Shown here: piece after piece, positions 34,140-42,895 of the stretch
Layout of the letters: every line of letters begins with the position of its first letter
Numbering within the stretch: the stretch's first letter is position 1
NCBI GenBank assembly: GCA_022820125.1
Contig: JAJEGA010000047.1
Span: 1-63,561, forward strand
From: Anaerolineae bacterium
GTDB lineage: Bacteria > Chloroflexota > Anaerolineae > Aggregatilineales > Phototrophicaceae
DNA length: 63,561 bases
Direction of reading: 5' to 3'
Program-made: the position numbers and the translations under genes
The notes under the pieces: model-generated
What the model was told of the DNA's origin: nothing
Seen by the model: only the letters and a program-made list of their open reading frames with translations
Databases searched by the model: none

Positions 34140-34588
34140 CGTGTCATTCTCGTATATCCTCGTAGATCAAGGCGATATTGTATCGCAGCTTGCCCGACAA
34201 CTGTATGGAATAATCCGCCGAATCCGGGACTGCTGGCGGCTGCCTTTGGCGCGGCATCCGGGCGGCGGCGAAAGGCAAGGGATTTTACATGGAGTTTACA
34301 GTCTTGTTATGACTGTGAGGCATACTGTTAAGTGAGAAGCGTCGCCGTAGCCGGGGCGCAAGCGGCCTGTTGGCGCGGAGAGCGATCTAAAAGCGCCATT
34401 GACACCGGGAAGGAACATGCTTGCAAGCTCGACTTCCCCATTTGTTTGTAACCTGTCAATTGATCGAGAATCCGAGACATGGCTGTTAGCGATCCATTGG
34501 GAGAATCAATCGAGAAAGAGTTGAACAGTAGGGCATGGCTGCGCTTGCCTTACGCTAGAATTCCACGGACAGATGGTCGAGGCTAACG
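34140..34588. other. Long intergenic region upstream of the response regulator gene
   Basis: No gene or known RNA class was identified in this 449-base stretch. It contains a direct repeat of TTTACA at 34284-34289 and 34295-34300 (listed separately). A GC-rich stretch around 34335-34400 could fold but shows no terminator-like T run. Confidence 0.4.
34284..34300 (+). promoter_or_regulatory. Possible PhoP/PhoB-type direct repeat
   Basis: TTTACA occurs twice with a centre distance of 11 bases and a 5-base gap, the arrangement of TT(A/T)ACA half-sites bound by OmpR-family regulators of the PhoP type in Gram-positive bacteria. The following gene encodes such a regulator, so autoregulation is possible. 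The match is short and could be chance. Confidence 0.3.
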
Positions 34589-35302
34589 ATGGCGTTTACA
34601 GGAAACGGCGGGCGCGACACCATTCTAGTCGTTGATGACGAGCAGCGGATCATCGACCTGGCTCGGATGTATCTGGAGCAAGACGGATTCCGCGTCGCCA
34701 GCGCGACCAACGGGACGGCGGCAAAACGCATTATTTTGGCGGATAAACCGAATCTGGTCGTTTTGGATTTGATGCTGCCCGGGATGGACGGCTTGGAGGT
34801 TTGCCGGCGCGTGCGCGAAGAATCGGATGTGCCGATCATCATGCTGACGGCGCGCAACGACGACATAGACAAAATTGTCGGCTTGGAGCTGGGCGCCGAC
34901 GACTACCTGACAAAGCCATTCAATCCAAGTGAATTGGTGGCGCGCATTCGGGCGATTCTGCGCCGGGCTGATCGCAACCCGCCGCGCGATGAGGCGCCGC
35001 CGCCGATCAATATCGGCAACCTGCGCATTGACGCGTTGGGGCGCCGCGTCGAAGTTGCCGGCAAAGCGGTAGATCTGCGCATGAAGGAGTTTGATCTGCT
35101 GAGAACTTTGGCGGACAGCAAGGGCATTGTCTTCAGTCGGGAACGGCTGCTTGAAGTCGTCTGGGGCTATGACTTCGCCGGAGAAACCCGCACGGTTGAT
35201 GTTCATATCGCCCATCTGCGCCACAAACTGCGCGGGATGGATCCCACGATTGACACCATTTGGGGGGTGGGCTACAAGCTTGATGATCGTGAGACGGCTT
35301 AG
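34589..35302 (+). CDS. OmpR/PhoB family response regulator
   Basis: A 237-residue protein. The receiver domain has acidic residues near the N-terminus (ILVVDDEQRI), the phospho-acceptor Asp in LVVLDLMLPGMDG and the Lys in DDYLTKPFNPSEL. The C-terminal winged helix ends in VDVHIAHLRHKLRG. The kinase gene overlaps its end by 20 bases. Together they form an orthodox two-component system. Confidence 0.96.
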   Translation: MAFTGNGGRDTILVVDDEQRIIDLARMYLEQDGFRVASATNGTAAKRIILADKPNLVVLDLMLPGMDGLEVCRRVREESDVPIIMLTARNDDIDKIVGLELGADDYLTKPFNPSELVARIRAILRRADRNPPRDEAPPPINIGNLRIDALGRRVEVAGKAVDLRMKEFDLLRTLADSKGIVFSRERLLEVVWGYDFAGETRTVDVHIAHLRHKLRGMDPTIDTIWGVGYKLDDRETA

Positions 35303-36794
35303 TTTTAACTTGCGGCTGCGCCTGCTTGCTTCGTATCTGATCTTGCTCCTGGTGACGCTGAGCGTAATCGCTTTGGCGCTCACCGTGCTTATCGGCAATC
35401 GTGGCGCGCCGCCCCAGCCCACATACGAGCGCCTGGCCGCGCTGACGCAGGGATTGAATTACATTGACGCCATTGCCGATATTGCCGCTGATCCCAACAG
35501 GCGTTTCCTGCAAGAACAGGTTCACGAATTGCTGGCGGTCTTCGCTCGCACGCGAAATGTGAGGACGCTCCACGTTTTGCTCACGCAAGACAATACCACC
35601 GTGATTTATGACAGCGCGCAGCACTATGAACCGGGCGATCTGATTCAGCTGCACGGCGACAACCATCGCAGCCAGCAATTGGCGCAGGTCTTGGCGCGCG
35701 GCAGCAAACAATTCTTCGGCCGCTTTGACGACCCCAAGAGCGGCGGATGGCTCTATGGCGGCGTGGTATTCGGCCAGCTGCGCTTCTTTGCCCAGCGCGC
35801 GGGCCACAACGATCTCTGGCTGCTGGCTGAGCCCCAGCCGACTGTCAGCCTGCACGAGACGCTGGCGGTTTTTGGCAGCGCATTGGCGCCGCCGCTGATA
35901 CAAGCGGGCATCGCTGGCTTCGTATTCGCAATCATTATGGCAGCCTTGATCAGCCGCAATATCGCGCGACCGCTGCAGCGAGTGGCGCGCGCGGCGACGG
36001 CGGTGGCCCGCGGCGATTATTCGGCGCAGGCGCCCGTCAGCGGCCCGCCCGAAGCGCGCTCTCTCGCCGAATCTTTCAATCGGATGACGGCGGAAGTGCT
36101 GGCCGCCGACACGGCTCAGCGCGATTTTCTGAGCAATGTGTCGCACGATCTCAAGACGCCGCTGACGTCAATTCAAGGTTATGCCCAGGCGATTATCGAC
36201 GGCGCAGCCGAAGACACGGACGCGGCGGCGCGGATCATCTACGAAGAGGCGGGCCGGCTCAACCGAATGGTGGTCGAGTTGACCGATCTGGAGCGGCTGC
36301 AGGCGGGCCGGCTGTCGATGGCGAGCGACAACATCGATATGGCGCAGCTCAGCGCGGGCGTGGTGCAGAGCCTAAACGTGGTAGCGGAGAAACAAGGCGT
36401 CCGTATCGAGTCGTCGGTTGAAGCCGTTCCGTTGGTGGTCGGCGATGGCGATCGTCTGGCGCAGGTGTTGATGAACCTGATCAGCAATGCGCTGAATTTT
36501 ACGCCGGCTGGCGGAATCGTGCGGGTGTCGGTGGAGCGCGGCGGCGCTGGCGCTGTGGTATCGATACGAGACAGCGGCGTTGGGATTGCCCGAGAGGAAC
36601 TGTCGCGCGTGTTCGAGCGCTTTTACCAGGTCGACAAGGCGCGCGGTCCACAGCGCGGCGCCGGTCTTGGGCTGGCGATCGCGCGGGAGATTGTCGAGGC
36701 GCATGGCGGGCGCATAACTGTTAATAGCCGCGGCCGAGACAAGGGCGCCGAGTTCCGCGTGTGGCTGCCGGGGGGCGCGAAGCCGACAGCTTGA
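35283..36794 (+). CDS. Sensor histidine kinase
   Basis: A 503-residue membrane kinase. The first transmembrane helix is at about 13-37, followed by an extracytoplasmic sensor region (about 40-205), a second helix (about 210-232), HAMP, HisKA with FLSNVSHDLKTPLTSIQGY, and HATPase_c with N box NLISNALNF, G1 DSGVGI and G2 GAGLGLAIAREIV. ATG 35283 is preferred; the open frame starts far upstream inside the regulator gene. The phospho-acceptor His and Glu/Asp context is intact, in contrast to the kinase-like protein at 21844. Confidence 0.95.
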   Translation: MIVRRLSFNLRLRLLASYLILLLVTLSVIALALTVLIGNRGAPPQPTYERLAALTQGLNYIDAIADIAADPNRRFLQEQVHELLAVFARTRNVRTLHVLLTQDNTTVIYDSAQHYEPGDLIQLHGDNHRSQQLAQVLARGSKQFFGRFDDPKSGGWLYGGVVFGQLRFFAQRAGHNDLWLLAEPQPTVSLHETLAVFGSALAPPLIQAGIAGFVFAIIMAALISRNIARPLQRVARAATAVARGDYSAQAPVSGPPEARSLAESFNRMTAEVLAADTAQRDFLSNVSHDLKTPLTSIQGYAQAIIDGAAEDTDAAARIIYEEAGRLNRMVVELTDLERLQAGRLSMASDNIDMAQLSAGVVQSLNVVAEKQGVRIESSVEAVPLVVGDGDRLAQVLMNLISNALNFTPAGGIVRVSVERGGAGAVVSIRDSGVGIAREELSRVFERFYQVDKARGPQRGAGLGLAIAREIVEAHGGRITVNSRGRDKGAEFRVWLPGGAKPTA

Positions 36795-36828
36795 TTGCCG
36801 GGCGGAAATGGCAACGCAGATCCTTCAG

Positions 36829-37881
36829 TCACGACAACACATGCTGGCTCTCGCTGTCATAAGCCAGAGCCGGCAGCGCCAGCGACACCGATACAGCGTC
36901 CCCGCGCTGGAAGTAGCGGTCGACGCCCGTGCGCGCGATCAGTTCCGTCGTGCCATCAGCCAGCGCCAAGCCCAGCCGTTGATAGTGACCGTAAAACTCG
37001 CGCCATAACACCGTCGCCCGCGAGCCTTCTTCATCAAAGCCGACGGCCAGCGCTTCGGGCCGAATCATCAGTTGAACGCGCCCGGACTTGGGATGAAAGA
37101 GCTTGACTTCGCCGAGCCGGCTGTCGGCGGTCATACCGTGGGCTTCGGCTGGCAGGAAATTGGCATCGCCGACGAATTTCGCCACTTGCATATTGACGGG
37201 CCGATTGTAAAGCGCGTGCGGCGTCGCCACCTGCGCCAGCTTGCCATCAAAGATGATGGCGATCTCGTCGGACAAACTTAGCGCCTCTTGCTGATCATGA
37301 GTGACGAAGATGGCGGTGGTTCCGGTCTCGAGCAGAATGTGGCGGACATCACTGCGCACCTGCGCGCGCAAGCCGGTATCGAGATTGGAGAAGGGCTCAT
37401 CCAGCAGCAAGATATCGGGATTCGGCGCCAACGCGCGAGCCAGCGCGACGCGCTGCTGCTGACCGCCGGAGAGCTCGTAGGGCATGCGCTCGGCAAATTG
37501 GGTCAAGCCGACGAGGGTGAGCAGCCGCTTGACTTGTCGGGCTTTGTCCTTGCTTGAGCCGCGTAAGCCAAAGGCGATGTTGCCCGCGACATCGACATGG
37601 GGGAAGAGGGCATAATCCTGGAAGACCATGCCAATCTTGCGTTTTTCCGGCGGCATGAAATGCGAATCGTCGGCGACGATATGATCGCCGATCTGAATGC
37701 GTCCCTTCGTCGGCGTTTCAAAACCGGCGAGCAGGCGCAGCGTGGTCGTCTTGCCACCACCGCTGGGACCGAGCAAGGTGAGGAATTCGCCCGGGCGCAC
37801 CCTAAGCGTGATGTCATTGACCGCCGGCAGCTGCCCATTAAAGAGCTTGGTGAGATGGTCGGCTTGTAGCGAGTATTCCAT
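36829..37881 (-). CDS. ABC transporter ATP-binding protein, Fe(III)/spermidine-putrescine class
   Basis: A 350-residue ATPase with Walker A GPSGGGKTT, signature LSGGQQQR, Walker B DILLLDEPFSNLD and switch His (IFVTHDQQEAL), plus a C-terminal TOBE-like domain (GRVQLMIRPEAL). It is the last gene of the importer cluster, 129 bases downstream of the permease gene on the same strand. The partner binding protein is of the iron type, so ferric iron is the likely cargo. Confidence 0.93.
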   Translation of the reverse strand: MEYSLQADHLTKLFNGQLPAVNDITLRVRPGEFLTLLGPSGGGKTTTLRLLAGFETPTKGRIQIGDHIVADDSHFMPPEKRKIGMVFQDYALFPHVDVAGNIAFGLRGSSKDKARQVKRLLTLVGLTQFAERMPYELSGGQQQRVALARALAPNPDILLLDEPFSNLDTGLRAQVRSDVRHILLETGTTAIFVTHDQQEALSLSDEIAIIFDGKLAQVATPHALYNRPVNMQVAKFVGDANFLPAEAHGMTADSRLGEVKLFHPKSGRVQLMIRPEALAVGFDEEGSRATVLWREFYGHYQRLGLALADGTTELIARTGVDRYFQRGDAVSVSLALPALAYDSESQHVLS

Positions 37882-38010
37882 TGGCGACCGCTTGATTCGA
37901 GAAGTTTACACAACCAAGAATAGAGGAAAAGCGAAATGCATAAAGGGGAAATTGATATTACGGACTAAGGGTGGCAACCTGAGTTTGAGCGATTATGCCA
38001 GGGCGCCGCG

Positions 38011-39645
38011 CTAGCTGATCGCCTCTTCGCGCCGGAGGATGATCGCCAATGCGAATGCCGAGACCAGGATCAAAGCCAAGCCCGGCAAAGCGACCGACGA
38101 GAGAAAGGCTTCATCGTAGGCGCTCCAGATGCGCGTGGCGAAGGTGCGGAATCCGATGGGGCGCAGGATGAGCGTGGTGGGCAGCTCCTTCATCACGTTG
38201 AGGAAGACTAGCGCCAAGCCCGCCAGGATGCCGCCGCGCGCCAGCGGGACCGTTATCCGCGCCAGCGCCGCCCAGGGGGACAAACCGAGACTGCGAGCCG
38301 CTTCTTCATAACGCGGGTTGATTTGGGCGAAGGCGCTTTCGGTGGCGCCGATGCTGAAGGGCAGGTAGCGAATGGCATAGCCGATGATGAGCAGCGGCAG
38401 GGTCTGATAGATGCTTAACATGTTCTGAGTGGCGAACATGACCAGCGCCAGCGCGATGACGATGCCGGGCAAGACGTTGCCAGCATAGGCGACATTAACC
38501 AGCCAGCGATTGAAGCGCGTCGCGCCGCGAGCCGCCAGCAGCGCCAGCGGAAAAGCCGCCAGCGTGACGACGAGCGCCGACACAGCGCTCACGCCTACGG
38601 TGTTGTGAATGAGCAGGTTCAGCGGCACTTGAATGGGATTGGTGAGTGTGTGGCCCAGCAGCCATTTGAAGAGCACCAGCAGCGGGATGACTACGCCAAG
38701 GAAGACAATTGACGCGCAAAAAATCAGCGCGGGCGCCTTCCATCGGCCCAGGGGAAGCAATTCCAAATGCCGCGATGCGCCGACGCCGACGCGATAATGA
38801 CGCCCGCGAATCTGCATTCGCGAGTGAAGAAGCAGCAGAACCAAGGTCATGCCGACCAGAAGAAGCGCCAACACCGATGCTTTATCCATACGATAGGACT
38901 CGGTCTGGATGAAGATCGCCCGAGTGAAGGCGTTGAAGTGCATCACGGCGACGGCGCCGAAATCGCTGAGGCAGTAGAGGGCGGTCATCAGCATGCCGGC
39001 GGAGAGCGCTGGGCGCAATTGGGGCAGGATGATCTGTCGGAACACGCCCCAGCGATTCAAGCCCAGGCTTTGCCCCGCTTCTTCCAGGCTGCGGTCGCAG
39101 TGCAGCAATGCCGCTCTAACCGGCAAGACAATGTACGGGAAAGTGACGACGGTCAGCGTCAGCGTGGCGCCGGCAAAACCTTTGATGGGCGGCAGCCTGT
39201 CGACGCCGAAGGGTTCCAGCAGGGATTGCAGAACGCCCTTCGGTCCAAAGGCCTCGGTGTAAGTCACCGCGGTCAGATACGAGGGGATCACCATCGCCGC
39301 CAAACCCAGCGCGAGCCAGGCCCGCCGCCAGGGGAGGTCGCTGCGGCTGGTCAACCAGGCGAAAGGGACGGCAATCAGCGTCGCCAGCAGGGTCGCCGCC
39401 GTCATCAGGCTGATGCTGTTGCCGACGATGCGCAGCGTCCGCGCTCGGATGAGATAATCGATGCCTTCCTGGCCCGCGCTGACCGCCCCGAGAACCAGAT
39501 AGGCGATTGGGATCATCACAACGGCGACGACCGCCAGGCTTACCGCCTGCGCCAGCTGCCGGTTGCCGACCTGCCAGCGCGCCAGCACACGGTGATGATG
39601 TCCGTTTATTCTAAGTCGCGGACGTATGGCATCGGCAAGCTGCAT
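38011..39645 (-). CDS. Fe(III)-type ABC transporter permease (fused double permease)
   Basis: A 544-residue protein with about 12 transmembrane helices and two BPD-transport modules. Two EAA loops are visible, EEAGQSLGLNRWGVFRQIILP and EEAARSLGLSPWAALARITVP, as in FbpB/SfuB/HitB permeases. The N-terminal 20 residues are basic and His-rich (INGHHHRVLARW). It is the middle gene between the binding protein and the ATPase, 65 bases behind the former. Confidence 0.94.
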   Translation of the reverse strand: MQLADAIRPRLRINGHHHRVLARWQVGNRQLAQAVSLAVVAVVMIPIAYLVLGAVSAGQEGIDYLIRARTLRIVGNSISLMTAATLLATLIAVPFAWLTSRSDLPWRRAWLALGLAAMVIPSYLTAVTYTEAFGPKGVLQSLLEPFGVDRLPPIKGFAGATLTLTVVTFPYIVLPVRAALLHCDRSLEEAGQSLGLNRWGVFRQIILPQLRPALSAGMLMTALYCLSDFGAVAVMHFNAFTRAIFIQTESYRMDKASVLALLLVGMTLVLLLLHSRMQIRGRHYRVGVGASRHLELLPLGRWKAPALIFCASIVFLGVVIPLLVLFKWLLGHTLTNPIQVPLNLLIHNTVGVSAVSALVVTLAAFPLALLAARGATRFNRWLVNVAYAGNVLPGIVIALALVMFATQNMLSIYQTLPLLIIGYAIRYLPFSIGATESAFAQINPRYEEAARSLGLSPWAALARITVPLARGGILAGLALVFLNVMKELPTTLILRPIGFRTFATRIWSAYDEAFLSSVALPGLALILVSAFALAIILRREEAIS

Positions 39646-39710
39646 GATTCTCCTTAAGCGTCATGCCAGGACGAAAGACATCTCGCCCTGGTTTTCACGC
39701 TTGTTCGCTG

Positions 39711-40724
39711 CTAATCCAGCGCGCCGCTCTCTTCTATCATGGTCAAAGTCCCTTGCAGGTCCGCCAGATCCGACAGATCGATCTCGGGCGTCTCAATATC
39801 GGCAAGCGCCGGCAGATCGACCGACGGCTCGACCGACGCCACCAAGGGATATTCGTAGGTGGTCTGGGCGAAGTACGCTTGCGCCGTATCGCTGAGCAAA
39901 TAATCGACCAGCGCCAAGGCGTCATAAGGCTGGTCGGTCGATTTCAAGATTGCCGCGCCGGCCGCATTGATCAGGGAGCCAAGGTCGCCAGCGGGGAAGA
40001 AGTGCAGCGTCGCCGTGATGTCCGGGTCCTCCGCCAGGAAACGGAAGAGGTAATAATGGTTGACCAAGCCGCCGACGACCTCGCCGTCTATCGTCGCTTG
40101 CACGATTGGCGTGTTCTTCGGATAAGCCTGAACGCCATTGGCGATCATGCCCGCCAGCCAGGCCGCGGTCTCTTCTTCGCCCAGCAAGACGCGCATTGCG
40201 GTGACGTTGCTGACGAAGGACGCGTTGGCAGGCGCCCAGCCGACCAAGCCGCGCCACTCCTCGCCGGTGAGATCATGGATCGAGTTCGGCAGTTCCAGCC
40301 CGTGTTCGTCCAGCGATTCCGGACTGTAGACGAAGACGCGGGCGCGGCCGCTCAAGCCGGTCCAGACGCCATCGGGCGAGACAAAGGCTTCGTTGGCAAC
40401 TCGCGCGATTGTCGCCGCGGGCAGCTTGTGGAGCATGTCAGCGGCTGCCAGCGCGCCCAAGGCGCCGCCATCTTGCGCGATGAAGACATCCGCCGGGCTG
40501 TTTTCGCCTTCGGTGAGAATCTGGTTGGCTACGGCGCTGGTCCCGCCATAGAGGATTTCAGTTTCTATGCCGGTATCTTCGGTGAACTGCGCCAGAATGG
40601 GACCGATTAGACTTTCGTTTCGGCCTGAATATACCGTCAGGACATCGTCGCCTAGCGCCGGGGCGACGACAAAACAGCAGAGCGCTGCGGCGAGCAAAAG
40701 TGAAGCGAGACGTTGTATGGACAT
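39711..40724 (-). CDS. Periplasmic-type Fe(III) ABC transporter substrate-binding protein
   Basis: A 337-residue exported protein with a Sec signal peptide (SLLLAAALCCFVVAPALG) and no lipobox-like Cys positioned for lipidation after the cleavage region. LTVYSGRNESLIGPILAQF, YGGTSAVANQILTEG and the C-terminal AYFAQTTYEYPLV fit FbpA/FutA-type ferric-binding proteins, whose paired Tyr bind iron. It is the first gene of the cluster, preceded by a palindrome. Confidence 0.93.
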   Translation of the reverse strand: MSIQRLASLLLAAALCCFVVAPALGDDVLTVYSGRNESLIGPILAQFTEDTGIETEILYGGTSAVANQILTEGENSPADVFIAQDGGALGALAAADMLHKLPAATIARVANEAFVSPDGVWTGLSGRARVFVYSPESLDEHGLELPNSIHDLTGEEWRGLVGWAPANASFVSNVTAMRVLLGEEETAAWLAGMIANGVQAYPKNTPIVQATIDGEVVGGLVNHYYLFRFLAEDPDITATLHFFPAGDLGSLINAAGAAILKSTDQPYDALALVDYLLSDTAQAYFAQTTYEYPLVASVEPSVDLPALADIETPEIDLSDLADLQGTLTMIEESGALD

Positions 40725-40747
40725 ACTGCAAACTCCTTGCGTTTGAT

Positions 40748-40769
40748 GCGAATCCCGTATAGGATTCGC
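40748..40769. promoter_or_regulatory. Palindrome upstream of the iron ABC operon
   Basis: A perfect 8-bp inverted repeat, GCGAATCC/GGATTCGC, with a 6-base loop. It lies 24 bases before the binding-protein start codon, in its leader. It could be an operator for a metal-responsive repressor or an mRNA hairpin masking the ribosome-binding site. No Fur-box consensus is recognisable. Confidence 0.4.
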
Positions 40770-41145
40770 TTAGATACGAGGGTCAATCGGGCTGGAGAAC
40801 GGTAGTCGAATCGCTTCTCCCGCCGGTTGACCTTTTCGTTTTATCAGAGAAGCAGAGCGCCTGTCCACGCTAGTGGTAAATTCCACTTTTCCCGCCAAGA
40901 CGACAACGGGTTTGTTGCCTGTTTGCCATGGCTTTAATCGTTGGCGACGCAATGGTTGCAAGCGGTTAATTTTCGCGGTCTCCATGATGCGCCCTGTGGC
41001 CGGCGCCTTCCAAAGCTGACTTGCGCCGTCTGCGCAGCCCGGTCTCGCCCGGCGATGGGAGACATGGGCTCAACCTAGACATTGCGCGCTTCTGGCAATA
41101 AAGTTAGGTGCGACTGCTTGGTATTCTTGGTGCGGGGTGGCGTAA
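40770..41145. other. Intergenic region between the iron ABC operon and the E2-like gene
   Basis: No supported gene was found. A 71-residue minus-strand frame at 40770-40985 has no ribosome-binding site or family resemblance. In particular, no ubiquitin-like protein with a C-terminal Gly-Gly is visible on either strand, which matters for interpreting the next genes. Confidence 0.5.
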
Positions 41146-41619
41146 ATGTCCAATTGGTGGGGATCGCGCAAGAATGTCTCGTCTCGCCTGATTTGGGAGG
41201 TCGAGGCGATGAAAGCCACCTTTGGCAACACTTTTGAGTTGGTCGTGCCCCCGTTCGGCGGTTTGCTTTATTGGCAAGGCACGATTGAAATCAACATGAG
41301 CATACTGGATTCGCCATATCACAGCTTGAAATTGGTCTATCCAAAGGAATATCCCAATCGACCGGCGGAGGCTTATTGCGTCAAGCCGCGGATTTACAGC
41401 GAAAAACATCAATATGAAGACGGACAGCTTTGCCTCTTCAACCCCAAAGATGGCGAACAATATGGCTGGAACCCGTCCAAGTCGACGGCGGTCACTGTTG
41501 GCGGCTGGGCGATCCAATGGCTTTACGCCTATTACACCTGGCGTTCCACTGGCAAATGGCCCGGCATCGAGGAGCGCATCAAGGCGAGCACGCCGCTTCC
41601 GCGCCGACGGAGGCGCTAA
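41146..41619 (+). CDS. Ubiquitin-conjugating enzyme E2-like protein
   Basis: A 157-residue protein with the UBC-like fold pattern. A strand LKLVYPKEYPNRPAEAYCVKP (the YPxxPP-type loop) is followed by SEKHQYEDGQLCLFNPKDG, where Cys96 takes the place of the E2 catalytic Cys after a preceding His, then a W-rich helix (GGWAIQWLYAYYTWRSTGKWPG) as in bacterial E2 families. In such systems E2 receives a ubiquitin-like protein from E1 by thioester exchange and passes it to a target. The basic C-terminus ends RRRRR. The stop is three bases before the JAB gene's ATG, so they form one operon. Confidence 0.8.
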   Translation: MSNWWGSRKNVSSRLIWEVEAMKATFGNTFELVVPPFGGLLYWQGTIEINMSILDSPYHSLKLVYPKEYPNRPAEAYCVKPRIYSEKHQYEDGQLCLFNPKDGEQYGWNPSKSTAVTVGGWAIQWLYAYYTWRSTGKWPGIEERIKASTPLPRRRRR

Positions 41620-41622
41620 GCC

Positions 41623-42873
41623 ATGCGAACGATTGATGAGCCCGAATTCCTCAAGCTCATGCAGATGGAGTTCGATCACATCAGAAAGCGCTTGCGAGGG
41701 ATGGCGATGATTTCACGCGGAATTGTGCCCAACGTGGTCTTGTCGCGTCGAGCAGTTGAACGAATGCTCTCCGCCGCGAACCAATTTATGGCGGATGAAA
41801 CCGGCGAGGCCATGGTTGGTTTTGTCGTTGAAGACGATACGCCGGAAGGGCTGCCTACGATCTATGTGCTCGATACGATATCGCCAGACGAAACCGCCAT
41901 CCGCCGCTCGCACACCTTCCAGCAAGGCGATGCGCAGCAAGACGAGATCATTTGGTGGCTGCAAGAGAATTGGCATTTCCATCGCGAACGACACCGGGGA
42001 ACGAATGACTTGCCCGCCCGCTTTGATGTGCCGCTGCGCTACCTTGGCGACTGGCACAAGCAGCCCGGCTCCATGATACAGCCCAGCCACGGCGACCACA
42101 TGACGGCGCTGTCCTGGCTTGACGACGAAGAATCGGGAATGGATTTCTTGTTGGTGCCCATCGTCACCGTGGGGCACTTGCCGAATATCGGCGAGACCGA
42201 TCTCTCGGTCAACTACATCAATGTGCCTATGGAAAATGGCCAGGTCATGCGCGTTGACTGGTGGTATGTGCATCGGGACGTGCGCGTGTTCCAGCCCATA
42301 CATCCGAAAGTTGTGCCGGATGACCAACTGCCCCAGATGATGAAATACAGTTGGCACGTGGTGGATCCCGATCGGCTCTATATCGAAACCGCCGCGTTGG
42401 AGAGCGATGGTCTTTTGGTGCGGCGGCTGCTCTACGAATGCGATGGCGAAGTGCCGCTTGAGTATTGTTTCTACACGATCAGGCAGGGCAGCTCATTCTT
42501 CTTGCTTTTTGTCACGCAGCATGATTATCCGCAAAGCCCGCCACGAGCCTACAAGGCGCCGTACATTGACGACCTGGACTTGATGGATCCCGTCGATACC
42601 TTTCACAAGCTTTGGGCGGTGCGCGAGCCCATTGAGGCCCCGCTCAATTGGCAATGGGCGGGGGACAAATACCTCTATCAATTCGTGATCGCCATTGAAG
42701 TCGATATGGGATTGCGCGCGCCGACATCGTTTACCATTCCGGTGCAGATTGAAGACGACAACGCCATGTATGATGGACGCGACGCGCGCCCTGGGGACAG
42801 CGTATCTGAGTTAGACCCGCAATCGTTGGCGGCTGGCAAACCGGATGACGACCAACGGGCGGCGGGAGAGTAG
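41623..42873 (+). CDS. JAB/MPN-domain (JAMM-like) protein with C-terminal E2/RWD-like region
   Basis: A 416-residue protein. Residues about 35-185 form an MPN/JAB domain: an early Glu in ETGEAMVGFVVEDD, then GDWHKQPGSMIQPSHGD. This is the JAMM motif H-x-H-x10-D except that the second His is Gln (His145, Gln147, Asp158; the codon is CAG). JAMM proteins are zinc isopeptidases that release or process ubiquitin-like modifiers, so the change may alter or abolish catalysis. Residues about 240-365 include HDYPQSPPRAYKAP, typical of E2/RWD folds, but without a following Cys, like a UEV. It is in an operon with the E2 and E1 genes. Confidence 0.75.
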   Translation: MRTIDEPEFLKLMQMEFDHIRKRLRGMAMISRGIVPNVVLSRRAVERMLSAANQFMADETGEAMVGFVVEDDTPEGLPTIYVLDTISPDETAIRRSHTFQQGDAQQDEIIWWLQENWHFHRERHRGTNDLPARFDVPLRYLGDWHKQPGSMIQPSHGDHMTALSWLDDEESGMDFLLVPIVTVGHLPNIGETDLSVNYINVPMENGQVMRVDWWYVHRDVRVFQPIHPKVVPDDQLPQMMKYSWHVVDPDRLYIETAALESDGLLVRRLLYECDGEVPLEYCFYTIRQGSSFFLLFVTQHDYPQSPPRAYKAPYIDDLDLMDPVDTFHKLWAVREPIEAPLNWQWAGDKYLYQFVIAIEVDMGLRAPTSFTIPVQIEDDNAMYDGRDARPGDSVSELDPQSLAAGKPDDDQRAAGE

Positions 42874-42895
42874 GCCGAGGCAGAGGCGCATATCA

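Noticed and set aside
34320..34470. Possible riboswitch or small RNA upstream of the response regulator
   Set aside because: I compared it by eye with several riboswitch consensus pieces and found no match; nothing but GC-richness supports it.
40770..40985. Minus-strand 71-residue frame considered as the missing ubiquitin-like protein
   Set aside because: It has no Gly-Gly C-terminus, no beta-grasp-like strand pattern and no ribosome-binding site, and it points away from the E2 operon.
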